In this document: positions 54,334 to 62,560 of the stretch, one piece after another
Layout of the letters: every line of letters starts with the position of its first letter
How positions within the stretch are numbered: position 1 is the first letter of the stretch
Source of the DNA: Alphaproteobacteria bacterium LSUCC0719
GTDB lineage: Bacteria; Pseudomonadota; Alphaproteobacteria; Puniceispirillales; Puniceispirillaceae
Assembly (NCBI GenBank): GCA_040839025.1
Contig: JBFPJN010000004.1
Coordinates: 186,001-250,000 of the forward strand
Length of the DNA: 64,000 nucleotides
Reading direction: 5' to 3'
Notes under the pieces: model-generated
Database searches by the model: none
What the model saw: the letters and a program-made list of their open reading frames with translations, nothing else
Told to the model about the DNA's origin: nothing
Made by a program: the position numbers and the translations under genes

Positions 54334-54409
54334 TTGAAAAGCAGGCATGGCTGAGCTTTCATGAGACGACTGGCATGCTAATGAGAATGCGTTGATAGGG
54401 TTTGTTCCG

Positions 54410-55768
54410 ATGAATTATCACGGTCTTTTTAAGAATGAAAATTTGCCGCAGATCCGCGTGGCGGTGGTCGGGGTTGGCGATTTTGGCGCGACGCTGCTTG
54501 ATCAGGCTCAGAACATCGACAGAATCAACATCACCGTGGTCTGCGATAAAGACGAGCAGCGCATGCGAGATGCTGTCATGGACAGTGGCATGGCGTCCAT
54601 GCCGATGATGGTGACGGATATTATGGATGAGGGCATTCCTGACTTCGATGTACTCGTCGAAGCCACGGGTCACCCAGAGGCCGCCGCCACCATAGCGGAA
54701 TGGGCCATTGGCAAAGGGTGCCACGTCGTTATGGCGTCAAAGGAAGCGGGCATCGTCATAGGCCCGATCCTGAGCCGGATGGCAAAACAGAAAGGAGTTG
54801 TCTACACGGAGGTTGATGGTGATCAGCCAAGCCTGCTGATCGGGTTGAAAAGCTGGGCGGAGACCCTTGGCCTTGAAGTGCTGGCGGCCGGAAAATCCAG
54901 TGAATATGATTTCGTCCTTGAAGAGGATGACACGCTCTGTTGGTTGGACAACAGGCATCAGAATTCAGGGATGCTTGAGCTATTGCATTGTCTCGACGGT
55001 GACTGGCGAAATCATGTTGCTCGTCGGAATGCTGTCGTTGCAGAGGCACAATTCCCGACACGTACCGTTGCCGATTTTTGTGAGCTTGGCGTAGTGGCCA
55101 ATGGCACCGGCTTGACCCCAGACAAGGCTGCCCTTCACGCACCCCTGCTGCGGCCGGTGGAACTGGCCGACGCCTTTCAACTCCAGAACGATGGTGGATT
55201 GCTGGCAAACACCGGGGTCATTGATGTGTTTAATTGTCTTAGACGTGCCGACGAGATCAGCTTTGCCGGTGGCGTTTTTGTGATAGTGCGCTGTGACAAT
55301 CCAAAGACATGGGATCTGTTGCGTGGCAAAGGGCACGTCGTGGCGCGCAACACCAAGACGGCCATGCTTTTCATTGGCCAGCATACCCTTGGTGTCGAAG
55401 CACCCATGTCGATTTTGAGTGCCGCGTTGCTGAAGCTACCTACCGGAGCGATGGCCCCTGAACCAAACATAGATCTGGTTGCCAGAACCACACGCGATTT
55501 CAAAAAGGGTGAGCTTCTTCAGATCACCGATCCGCATCATCACGCGGTCGCCGGCCTGGAGCCGGAACTGATACCTGCCGAATGCGATCAGGCAGACACG
55601 CCGGTGCCCTATTACATAGCAACAGGCAGGGCTTTGCTCACTAATGTAAAGAAGGGAACGGTGTTAACCTGGAGGATGGTCGATACCGATCGCGCATCAA
55701 GGCTCTATCAACTGCGGCAACAACAGACATCGTGGTGGTTCGGCAAAGTGGCAGACCTGGACGCCTGA
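54410..55768 (+). CDS. Homoserine-dehydrogenase-like protein with SAF-type C domain
   Basis: A 452-residue protein. IRVAVVGVGDFGATLLDQAQ is the Rossmann cofactor site; TEVDGDQPSLLIGLKSWAE is a central conserved part. The C-terminal region (about residues 370-440, TTRDFKKGELLQI, GRALLTNVKKGTVL) resembles an SAF domain. Family members are annotated as NAD(P)-dependent oxidoreductases related to homoserine dehydrogenase; the substrate is unknown. Start chosen at 54410. No second gene follows in the same direction before the repeat module. Confidence 0.75.
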   Translation: MNYHGLFKNENLPQIRVAVVGVGDFGATLLDQAQNIDRINITVVCDKDEQRMRDAVMDSGMASMPMMVTDIMDEGIPDFDVLVEATGHPEAAATIAEWAIGKGCHVVMASKEAGIVIGPILSRMAKQKGVVYTEVDGDQPSLLIGLKSWAETLGLEVLAAGKSSEYDFVLEEDDTLCWLDNRHQNSGMLELLHCLDGDWRNHVARRNAVVAEAQFPTRTVADFCELGVVANGTGLTPDKAALHAPLLRPVELADAFQLQNDGGLLANTGVIDVFNCLRRADEISFAGGVFVIVRCDNPKTWDLLRGKGHVVARNTKTAMLFIGQHTLGVEAPMSILSAALLKLPTGAMAPEPNIDLVARTTRDFKKGELLQITDPHHHAVAGLEPELIPAECDQADTPVPYYIATGRALLTNVKKGTVLTWRMVDTDRASRLYQLRQQQTSWWFGKVADLDA

Positions 55769-55953
55769 TCTAACATAACTTCAGTTTGGTGAAGTGAAGT
55801 ACGATTTTGTTGAGGCTATGGCCCCAGCTTCAAATCCTGCTCCCAACAACTATCAATCATTTTCCACGCACTTTTCGAGGTCCATCTCATGAACCTCGGG
55901 ACTTTCCTCTGCAACCAAGTTCCACCCGCCTCGAAGCGCCACTTAATTTGCGG

Positions 55954-55959
55954 TATAAT
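55954..55959 (+). promoter_or_regulatory. Consensus -10 element of the HGG module
   Basis: TATAAT sits 26 bp before the ATG and is present identically in both module copies. The -35 position reads TCGAAG, not TTGACA, so it may need an activator. GGAG at 55972-55975 is the ribosome site. Confidence 0.5.
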
Positions 55960-55985
55960 AACACCTCATAAGTGGAGTGTTGTTC

Positions 55986-56345
55986 ATGCTGATAAAAGAC
56001 AATGTGACCATCGGTATCGAGTGGCGTTTTGGGCCTGACTGGCCTGGGCAGCGATGTGGTGCGAAGACACGCCGGGGCATCGCGTGTCAGTGTCCTGCCA
56101 ACAAGAAGAATGACCGCTGCCGACTACATGGCGGGGTCAGCACTGGCGCGAAGACCGAAGAGGGTCGAGCGCGGATCTCGGCGGCGAACCTTCGTCATGG
56201 GAAGTTCACCAAGGATAAGCTAGAGAAGCGGCGTGAGAATGCTGCCAAGGGACGGGAGATCCGTAAGGAGCTTCGCCAGATGGAACGCGAGTTGATCGCT
56301 GGTGGGCTGCTTGAAAAGCACTGGCGGGATAGCTTCCTGTCATAG
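55986..56345 (+). CDS. HGGxSTG-type Cys/His small protein, copy 1
   Basis: A 119-residue basic protein. RCGAKTRRG, then CQCPANKKN, then RCRLHGGVSTGAKTEEGRAR give a CGAKT-x-x-G-x-x-C...C-x-x-H-G-G pattern, the HGGxSTG signature common in prophages and integrative elements of Alphaproteobacteria. A Cys/His metal site and a helical, charged C terminus (KDKLEKRRENAAKGREIRKE) suggest nucleic-acid binding. Start at ATG 55986 behind GGAG; GTG 55977 is less likely. It is 98 percent identical to copy 2 by eye. Confidence 0.75.
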   Translation: MLIKDNVTIGIEWRFGPDWPGQRCGAKTRRGIACQCPANKKNDRCRLHGGVSTGAKTEEGRARISAANLRHGKFTKDKLEKRRENAAKGREIRKELRQMERELIAGGLLEKHWRDSFLS

Positions 56346-56349
56346 GCGC

Positions 56350-56584
56350 TTGAACTCGATGTAGGTGCAACGACCTTGTTGGGCATCCAGAAGGATAGCT
56401 GGGCACTTAGCGTGGCATGATAAATCAGTGCTTTGGCTTTTTTGGTCTGTGCCTTCTCCAGGTCACTTTTAGCCGCCGCCATGAAGTCCTGGAACTTGGC
56501 ATCGAATACGCGCTCTTCAAGCTCGCCACCCTGAAAACGCAACAGGTTCAAAAGTGGTATGCACTTGAAATTTGTCGATGACAT
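56350..56584 (-). pseudogene. Truncated hypothetical protein fragment
   Basis: The minus strand codes MSSTNFKCIPLLNLLRFQ followed by FMAAAKSDLEKAQTKKAKAL, with protein-like composition, for about 78 residues before it runs into the antisense of the HGG gene. It probably is the N-terminal end of a gene cut by arrival of the module. Family not recognised. Confidence 0.35.
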
Positions 56585-56802
56585 TCCCGGCTCGCCTTGT
56601 TGCTGCTTCAACACCATTCGCGGAACCAGCGTAACTCCATTCGCGCATTCGGCGAAACCGTACCTATCTAATTATTCTTATTAATAAATATCTATATATA
56701 CCTATGGGTATATCAGGAGGCGTGGTTCTAGAAAGTTTCGGCGGATCAGTTCGATCGCCAAAACTATAATCGTGAATCATTCCACAATCTTGTTATCAGT
56801 CT

Positions 56803-58722
56803 TCATGGCTTTCGCAGGCTCACCCAGAGGAGGGCCGCACCGCCAAGGGAAGCCACCCATAGCGTCACAGTGCTGCCACCAAAAGTCAGCAGACTGGCCA
56901 GCAATGCCAGAGCCACTGCCAGGATGGTGGCACGGGCAGTGACTGTCATTGGGCCAGTAAATGCACCGATCGAGAAAGCTGTGAGAAGTACTATTAGTAT
57001 CGCGGTGGATGGCAATACCACCCAAAGGTTGGAAGTGTCTTGAAACGTCAGCATTTCAGGATTCAGCACGAAGATAAAAGGAATGACATAAATGCCGATG
57101 CCAATCCGGAGCGATGAGAATGCTGTTTTCCAGGGTGAGGTGCCGGCAATGTTCGCGGCTGCAAAGCTGGCGATCGCTACTGGCGGAGTGATCATCGAAA
57201 GGATGCCGAAGTAAAGGACAAACATATGTGCCGCTAGCGGCTCTATTCCGAGTTCGACCAACGATGGAGCGATTAGGGTCGCCAACAATATGTACACGCC
57301 AACCGTTGGCATCCCCATGCCGAGTAGTATGCTGAGCAGCGCGGTCAAAAGGAGCATTACAAAGATCATTCCACCGCTAGCAGCGAGGATCTGCAGCGTT
57401 ATCACGAAAGACAGGCCGGAGACGTTAAGCACGCCGATGACGAACCCTGCAGCAGCGGCAAGAACAATGATGTCAGCCAACCCCTGCATGGCTTCGAGAA
57501 GCTTTCTTGCCAACATCCTGGCTGTAGCGCCTGGTCGCAAGTTGGGGGTGATGAAACTGACCACAAACAGGCCCAGCAGTGCCATCAGGCCAGAAAATTC
57601 TGGCGTCCGCCGCTCGACGAACAGAAAATATATCAATATCCCGACCGGAATTATGAACCGGAATTCCCACGGATTTATGCGGTTTTGGTCAACAGGGTGA
57701 CCAGCAGGCTCGACGTCATTCTGGTCAGTCTCGCGACAACGACCGGCCGCAGTCACAGCGGATGGGGCAGTGAATTTGCGGGCTTCAAAATCCACCGCCA
57801 GGAACAACGCAAAATAGAACAGGGCAGCCGGCAGGATGGCGGCGATCGCAATATCCACATAGGCGATCTCCAGGAGCTCAGACATCAAGAACGCCGAAGC
57901 CCCCATGATCGGTGGCATGAGCTGCCCGCCAGTTGAGGATATCGCCTCAATCGCGGCAGCGGTTGGTGCGCGGTAGCCCGCACGCCGCATCATTGGTATC
58001 GATACCGCACCGACCGCGGCGACATTCGCAACCGCGCTTCCTGATACCATGCCAAACGCAGCTGAACCCACTACGGAGATCTTGGCGGCGCCGCCACGGA
58101 ACCGGCCAACCAGGCGGCTCGCCAGATGCGAGAACAACAGACTGCCGCCAAGGGCGTTCAGCATGGCGCCAAACAGGATGAAGGGCGCCACCACAACCGC
58201 GGCAATATAGAGTATCTTGGAAAACAGCGCGTTCGTGTCGAGTGCGAGATAGACGGCAAGCCGCGACGCCGCAACTGGCCGAGTGCTGTAAGCGTCGGGT
58301 AGATGAGGGGTCAGGAAAACCAGACCCGCCATAAACAGAATAAGGGCTGGCAGAAATATGCCGGTGCGCCGACGTGTGGCTTCGATGACCCCAACGATCA
58401 TGACCAAGCCGAGCGCCACTGCTGATGGCGGCGCCATTGCGAGATCAAGTTGCAGCCGCGGATAATGAACCGCCACATAGGTGAACATGAGGTAACAGAG
58501 TGCCGCCAGTCCTGTATTGACCCAGGCCCATACAGGTGTCCGCGGCGTCGTCACGAGCAGGGTCAGCGTAATCGAATAGCCCGCCGCAAGCGCAAGAAAC
58601 TGCTCAGGGTAGAAGTAATAGCCGTTACGCGCTGGAAGATCGGCCAGCCATCCGAATGTGACCACAGCCAAATGGACCTGCAATGCAAGCGTGGACCAGT
58701 GCATGACCCTTTGAAGTTTCAT
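56803..58722 (-). CDS. TRAP transporter fused 4TM/12TM permease (TAXI-associated)
   Basis: A 639-residue fused permease. The N-terminal part has four to five helices (DctQ-like), and the rest is DctM-like with GMGMPTVGVYILLATLIAPS and PPIMGASAFLMSELLEIAY. Fused permeases work with TAXI-type binding proteins, and one is encoded just upstream. Start at MKLQRVMHW (58722); the frame extends to GTG 58770, but that stretch is the intercistronic hairpin. Confidence 0.87.
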   Translation of the reverse strand: MKLQRVMHWSTLALQVHLAVVTFGWLADLPARNGYYFYPEQFLALAAGYSITLTLLVTTPRTPVWAWVNTGLAALCYLMFTYVAVHYPRLQLDLAMAPPSAVALGLVMIVGVIEATRRRTGIFLPALILFMAGLVFLTPHLPDAYSTRPVAASRLAVYLALDTNALFSKILYIAAVVVAPFILFGAMLNALGGSLLFSHLASRLVGRFRGGAAKISVVGSAAFGMVSGSAVANVAAVGAVSIPMMRRAGYRAPTAAAIEAISSTGGQLMPPIMGASAFLMSELLEIAYVDIAIAAILPAALFYFALFLAVDFEARKFTAPSAVTAAGRCRETDQNDVEPAGHPVDQNRINPWEFRFIIPVGILIYFLFVERRTPEFSGLMALLGLFVVSFITPNLRPGATARMLARKLLEAMQGLADIIVLAAAAGFVIGVLNVSGLSFVITLQILAASGGMIFVMLLLTALLSILLGMGMPTVGVYILLATLIAPSLVELGIEPLAAHMFVLYFGILSMITPPVAIASFAAANIAGTSPWKTAFSSLRIGIGIYVIPFIFVLNPEMLTFQDTSNLWVVLPSTAILIVLLTAFSIGAFTGPMTVTARATILAVALALLASLLTFGGSTVTLWVASLGGAALLWVSLRKP

Positions 58723-58740
58723 TTTTGCTGAATCGGTACT

Positions 58741-58770
58741 GTGCCACCCTACAGCCGTGTCGGGTGGCAC
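58741..58770 (-). other. Intercistronic hairpin after the TAXI gene
   Basis: GTGCCACCC (58741-58749) and GGGTGGCAC (58762-58770) are perfect 9-bp arms around a 12-nt loop, located between the binding-protein stop and the permease start. It resembles the hairpin after the ABC binding-protein gene at 33622. Confidence 0.75.
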
Positions 58771-58783
58771 ATGGTGTCATCTG

Positions 58784-59728
58784 CTACCGCGATGCCGCCC
58801 AGGCGACCGTCGCCTTGTGAAAGGCGGTGGCGATATTTTCCTTGTACATTTTGTCCGGATTCAGACCGCGATAGAGCGGGAAGGCGGATGCCAGTGCGTC
58901 CTTGTTGTTGGCGATTCCGTCCAGTACTTTTTTGATCGCGTCATCGGACACATGGGTTCCGGTCAGCAATGTATTGTCATAACCAAGCACTGTTGTCGGT
59001 GCGCTCACACCCGCAAAATTTGGCAGGGGCGGTACAGTGACACCGTAGCCGTCAGGAAACTGCGACTTCAACCGCGCGATGCTGGCTTCATCATCCGGCA
59101 TGGCCAGCACACGGACGGGTTGCGCCGCGTTTACTTCGGCAACCTTGGCCGCACCCACGGCAAAAAAGAAGGCGTCAGCCCGTCCGTTAAGGAATTGTTC
59201 AGCGCCAACAACCACGTTTGGCACCATCACCGGCTTGATGTCGGCTGGTTCCACACCGCCAGCGTGAAGCAACGCCTTTGCGATCGCATCCACAGTGCCC
59301 ATCGCGCTGAATCCGACAGTGACCCGCTTCCCTTTAAGATCGCCAAGCGTTTTGATGTCACTGTCTTCATGTACAAAGAAGGCGGTGCGAAGCGGGAACA
59401 GAACTGCCGCAATCCGCAAATTATCCTGCTTCTTGCCCTCAAACACACCCGTTCCCGAGGAGGCCTGCTGCGCTTCAAGAACATTTGCAATGCCGAAATC
59501 CAGGTCACCGGCATTGATCAATGGTATCAAAACGGACTCTCCGGAATTGGGTTGTACCCGCGCCTCAAGATCGGTGTTCTCGTTAAGAACCTTGGCCAGA
59601 ACCGTGCCTGTCGTGAAACTGAGCGTGCCCTGTGACATCGTGCCCAACCCCAGATTTTCGGCATGGGCGCTTGTTCCAATCGCAATCGAAAGGGCGCCGG
59701 CAACGATATAATTTGCAATTTTTTTCAT
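58784..59728 (-). CDS. TAXI family TRAP solute-binding protein
   Basis: A 314-residue periplasmic protein with a signal peptide (NYIVAGALSIAIGTSAHA). The mature part begins ENLGLGTMSQGTLSF, typical of TAXI proteins; GDLKGKRVTVGFSAMGT is the ligand-binding helix. It is first in a two-gene operon with the fused permease. Ligand unknown. Confidence 0.85.
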   Translation of the reverse strand: MKKIANYIVAGALSIAIGTSAHAENLGLGTMSQGTLSFTTGTVLAKVLNENTDLEARVQPNSGESVLIPLINAGDLDFGIANVLEAQQASSGTGVFEGKKQDNLRIAAVLFPLRTAFFVHEDSDIKTLGDLKGKRVTVGFSAMGTVDAIAKALLHAGGVEPADIKPVMVPNVVVGAEQFLNGRADAFFFAVGAAKVAEVNAAQPVRVLAMPDDEASIARLKSQFPDGYGVTVPPLPNFAGVSAPTTVLGYDNTLLTGTHVSDDAIKKVLDGIANNKDALASAFPLYRGLNPDKMYKENIATAFHKATVAWAASR

Positions 59729-60145
59729 AATAACCTCCCAAGCTTCCGCTGTATTTCCTTGCGGCTTGGGCTAAGCGTGTCTGAGAGTTTCAGACAATGC
59801 AACAGATCAATTCGTTGGTTGCAAAAATGCGGTTGTTAAACGATACATTCACCCGCAGCAGGTCCAAACATAATCACTATTCACTACCTCTGGTCATCCA
59901 TCACCCGCCTAAGGTCCGAGCCGCAAGCCCCCCCCCGAACCCACACCCCACCCCTCGACCCAATTCGATCCATATCTAGTAACCACCCCCAGTAACCCCC
60001 GTGCGAGCGCCGCGATCCTAGAGCCGTGGATTGTGGACAGAGTCTCGCGGTTAAAGCTTCTCGGCTCCCGCCTCTTGGACGCCGGACCCAGTTACTTGGG
60101 TTGGTTACTAGATATGGATCGAATTGGTTCGAGGGGTGGTACGCA
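59729..60145. other. 417-bp intergenic region with a long inverted repeat
   Basis: No gene recognised. Its left part is pyrimidine-rich (a run of nine C near 59929). Its main feature is the 49-bp inverted repeat given separately. Confidence 0.6.
59948..60139. repeat. 49-bp inverted repeat with 94-bp spacer
   Basis: Left arm 59948-59996 and right arm 60091-60139 match in reverse complement at 46 of 49 positions. The core is GATCCATATCTAGTAACCA. The spacer contains GAGCCGTGGATTGTGGAC (60021-60038), also seen at 54316. The structure could be the relic of a small element or form a large cruciform/RNA stem. Confidence 0.9.
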
Positions 60146-60952
60146 TCAAATGAATGGCTGCCCGCTGAGAGCCTGAATAAATGTGGCAACAACCACACAA
60201 ACGCTGACAGCAGATGCGACTATGACAATACGTTTAGATCTGTGGGACCATCGATCAGCGACCCAGCCAATTAAAGGGATGATCTGCATCATATGCATTG
60301 CGAAGAAGTGGGATACTCGCAGGTCACCACCACTGCGCACCCAACCGACGAGCGGCAGGCCATCAGCGTCGCTTCTAATGCCACCAACCCAGTGACCATA
60401 ATTTTGCGACATATATCCGGCGACAACCAGCGTCGTAACAAATCCAAGGACCATGCCCAGTAGAATGCTAAGCCGTAGCCCCTGACCCATGTCGCGAACC
60501 GGGTAGCGGTAAACCAGCAGACCGATCACCGCAGCACCCAGGATCAGCGTGACCGCGCCAACGCCCATCGCAGCGTACATCAGAGATTCGAACTGGGTTT
60601 CGAAGTTCCAGTGCGAGTGCCGTCCACGTGCCGCCTGTATGGTTATGTAGGCGACTTCAGTAATCGCAGTGAACGTCAGGACCCAGCAAAGTCCGTATAC
60701 CAAGGGCTTTCCGCGAACATCTGCGCTGATATAACGTGCAACGAAGGCGAGGGTCATCATGTGCAGGCCTGCCGACGCCTGAAACTTCATTGGTTTCGCC
60801 CAAATGTTGATGTCGTTCAGCTGACGAGGATCATCCAACGAGACGAGGAATGTGACTGGCAGTAGCGCGATTAAAATTACCCCCCCCTGCCAGAGCAGGC
60901 CTTCCATACGCGAGGTCACCGAAAGGTTGGGTAGTATTGTCAATTTTGTCAT
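60146..60952 (-). CDS. Hypothetical multi-pass membrane protein
   Basis: A 268-residue protein with about seven hydrophobic segments (LWQGGVILIALLPVTFLVSL, GLCWVLTFTAITEVAYI, VGAVTLILGAAVIGLLV, SILLGMVLGFVTTLVVAG, IVIVASAVSVCVVVATFIQA). Family not recognised. Its start overlaps the ABA4-like stop (ATGA), so it is translationally coupled to it. Confidence 0.65.
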   Translation of the reverse strand: MTKLTILPNLSVTSRMEGLLWQGGVILIALLPVTFLVSLDDPRQLNDINIWAKPMKFQASAGLHMMTLAFVARYISADVRGKPLVYGLCWVLTFTAITEVAYITIQAARGRHSHWNFETQFESLMYAAMGVGAVTLILGAAVIGLLVYRYPVRDMGQGLRLSILLGMVLGFVTTLVVAGYMSQNYGHWVGGIRSDADGLPLVGWVRSGGDLRVSHFFAMHMMQIIPLIGWVADRWSHRSKRIVIVASAVSVCVVVATFIQALSGQPFI

Positions 60953-61497
60953 CGTTCAGCTCCCTCCTTCATCGGGTGATGGATTTGGAGAGCTAGGTTC
61001 TGGGTCTTCCAGACTATCAAGAACAGGAGCAAGCCAAATGGACCAAACATGAACGTTGTCACTAGGATCGGGGCCTGGACCACTCGCGAGATACTGGCAT
61101 AATCTGCTTGCCGAGAAATCCAGGCGCCAATGAACAGGTCGAATGCCAGATAGTGCACCCAACCCGCTAACAAAACATGATCGTTAGAGATCAACTTCGC
61201 GACATCCGCCAGGGTATTGTAACCACCCTCTGCACTACCGAAGTGGCGCAGGATCAGGATCGCGTAACCCATCGATAGAACCGCCGGAAAAACATACGCT
61301 GGGAAGACCAATAACCAAGGCCAGCGTCGTGGGCCAAAGATTAAGATCACCCAGCCAATCATGGCGATCAAGCTGGCATGGGAAAACCAGGATTCGAGAT
61401 CGTTGGGGAGGAAGTGCCGCAAAGAATATAAGGCTATGCCAGTTGCTAATAATATAACCACTAGCCAAGCGGCGCGAAGGCTCCAGTTTGTCTTCAT
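60949..61497 (-). CDS. ABA4-like (DUF4281) membrane protein
   Basis: A 182-residue membrane protein with HVLLAGWVHYLAFDLFIGAW and TFMFGPFGLLLFLIVW, the ABA4-like signature. ABA4 in plants acts in neoxanthin formation; the bacterial role is not known. It is the first gene of an operon divergent from a LysR gene, which is its likely regulator. Confidence 0.75.
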   Translation of the reverse strand: MKTNWSLRAAWLVVILLATGIALYSLRHFLPNDLESWFSHASLIAMIGWVILIFGPRRWPWLLVFPAYVFPAVLSMGYAILILRHFGSAEGGYNTLADVAKLISNDHVLLAGWVHYLAFDLFIGAWISRQADYASISRVVQAPILVTTFMFGPFGLLLFLIVWKTQNLALQIHHPMKEGAER

Positions 61498-61534
61498 GAT
61501 CCAATCTTCTTCTCTTGGCGTTGGTGAATGAAGA

Positions 61535-61548
61535 TCAGATTAATCTGA
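61535..61548. promoter_or_regulatory. 14-bp palindrome, candidate LysR operator
   Basis: TCAGATTAATCTGA is a perfect palindrome in the 90-bp divergent region between the ABA4-like and LysR genes, in a position suited to autoregulation and control of the operon. Confidence 0.5.
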
Positions 61549-61587
61549 CTATGAAAATAATTATAATTCATATAAAATATAAATATT

Positions 61588-62499
61588 ATGAACCAGATTA
61601 ATAAATTCGATCTCAATCTGCTCCGGGTGTTCGGTGCGGTCCACGCGGAAGGCCATATCGGCCGTGCAGCCAAACGTTTGGGTATTACCCAGCCTGCGGT
61701 TAGTCATGCCATTCAACGATTGCGGGACAGCGTCGGCGATCCTCTCTTTATCCGTTCCGGCAAAGGCGTGGAGCCGACGGCGCGGGCAGACGAAATGGCG
61801 GCTTATGTACGAGACTCCCTAGAAAGCGCCATGGCAGCAATTACCGCTTCTCAGGGTTTTAATCCAGCAACTTCAAATCGGGTATTTCATGTCGGTTTGC
61901 CCGACCATGCTGTGGCCAAATATGCGCCGCTGATCCACGCCACCTTCTCGCATCGCGCACCTAAGCTGGGCATTCATCTCCACGATGTTCAGACGCCAGA
62001 GGCCATTCGACTTGTAGAGCAAGGAGATATCGATATGGCTGCCAACGTGATTGAAGACCTACCCAAACGATTCAAGTCGATGCCCCTGTTTACCAGCCAG
62101 ATCGTGGTCATTGCCTCAAAACAAAATCCTTACATCAAGGGAAAAATAGATCTCTCCGGTTATCAAAAGGCACGGCATCTGATGTATTCTGCTTCGCAAC
62201 CGATGAATAGTGCCTTCGGCGAAGGGCTAGCCAAATGGGGCATCACCCGCGACATCGGAATGACCATCAGCGGTCACCTCGCTGTGCCGTTGATCATCGC
62301 GAACTCCGACCTGATTGCTACGGTGACGCGGGAACTTGCGGAACCTTATGTAGAAAAATACGGGCTTCAGATGCTGAAGCTGCCTTTTGACGTCCCCGAT
62401 ATCCAAGTTAGCCTTTTCTGGCACGAGCGGAATGACCGGGATGCTGGACATCAATGGTTGAGGGAAATGGCGGTGAAGATGACCGAGCTAGAAAACTAA
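61588..62499 (+). CDS. LysR family transcriptional regulator
   Basis: A 303-residue LysR. The helix-turn-helix reads IGRAAKRLGITQPAVSHAIQ; the effector domain follows (VFHVGLPDHAVAKYAPLIH). It is divergent from the ABA4-like operon, with a palindrome between. AT-rich upstream sequence holds its promoter. The stop codon is only 11 bp before the tRNA-end-like segment. Confidence 0.87.
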   Translation: MNQINKFDLNLLRVFGAVHAEGHIGRAAKRLGITQPAVSHAIQRLRDSVGDPLFIRSGKGVEPTARADEMAAYVRDSLESAMAAITASQGFNPATSNRVFHVGLPDHAVAKYAPLIHATFSHRAPKLGIHLHDVQTPEAIRLVEQGDIDMAANVIEDLPKRFKSMPLFTSQIVVIASKQNPYIKGKIDLSGYQKARHLMYSASQPMNSAFGEGLAKWGITRDIGMTISGHLAVPLIIANSDLIATVTRELAEPYVEKYGLQMLKLPFDVPDIQVSLFWHERNDRDAGHQWLREMAVKMTELEN

Positions 62500-62510
62500 G
62501 CCAACGTCTC

Positions 62511-62560
62511 GCTCATAACCTGAAGGCCGCAGGTTCAAAATCCTGCCCCCAGAACTACCA
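62511..62560 (+). other. tRNA-fMet-like 3' fragment
   Basis: GCTCATAACCTGAAGGC, then GCAGG-TTCAAAAT-CCTGC and CCCCC...ACTACCA, match from anticodon loop to CCA a bacterial initiator tRNA (anticodon CAU; family sequence from memory). The T-stem pairs perfectly, but the T-loop has one extra base and the 5' arm of the anticodon stem is lost, so it is a degenerate remnant. It overlaps the left end of repeat copy 2. Confidence 0.65.

Larger units (their letters stand above)
53690..54409. other. 720-bp intergenic region with palindrome-rich repeats
   Basis: No convincing gene. It carries several GTGG/CCAC-type inverted repeats between 54050 and 54335 (reported separately) and a tandem TGGATAACAG near 54234 and 54247. 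The frames across it have no family-like sequence. Confidence 0.6.
55821..56345 (+). repeat. Direct repeat copy 1: tRNA-end-like / HGG module
   Basis: A 525-bp segment that recurs at 62525-63050 (offset 6705, with one indel near the left end). It begins GGCCCCAGCTTCAAATCCTGC, a degenerate T-arm-like sequence, then a conserved spacer, a -10 element and the HGGxSTG gene. The match stops at the stop codon. The coding parts differ by only about four bases; the upstream 150 bp differ by about 14. Confidence 0.9.

Noticed and set aside
62511-62560. A functional initiator tRNA gene
   Set aside because: The 5' half, including the D arm and the 5' anticodon-stem strand, is missing and the T-loop has an extra base, so it is only a 3' remnant.
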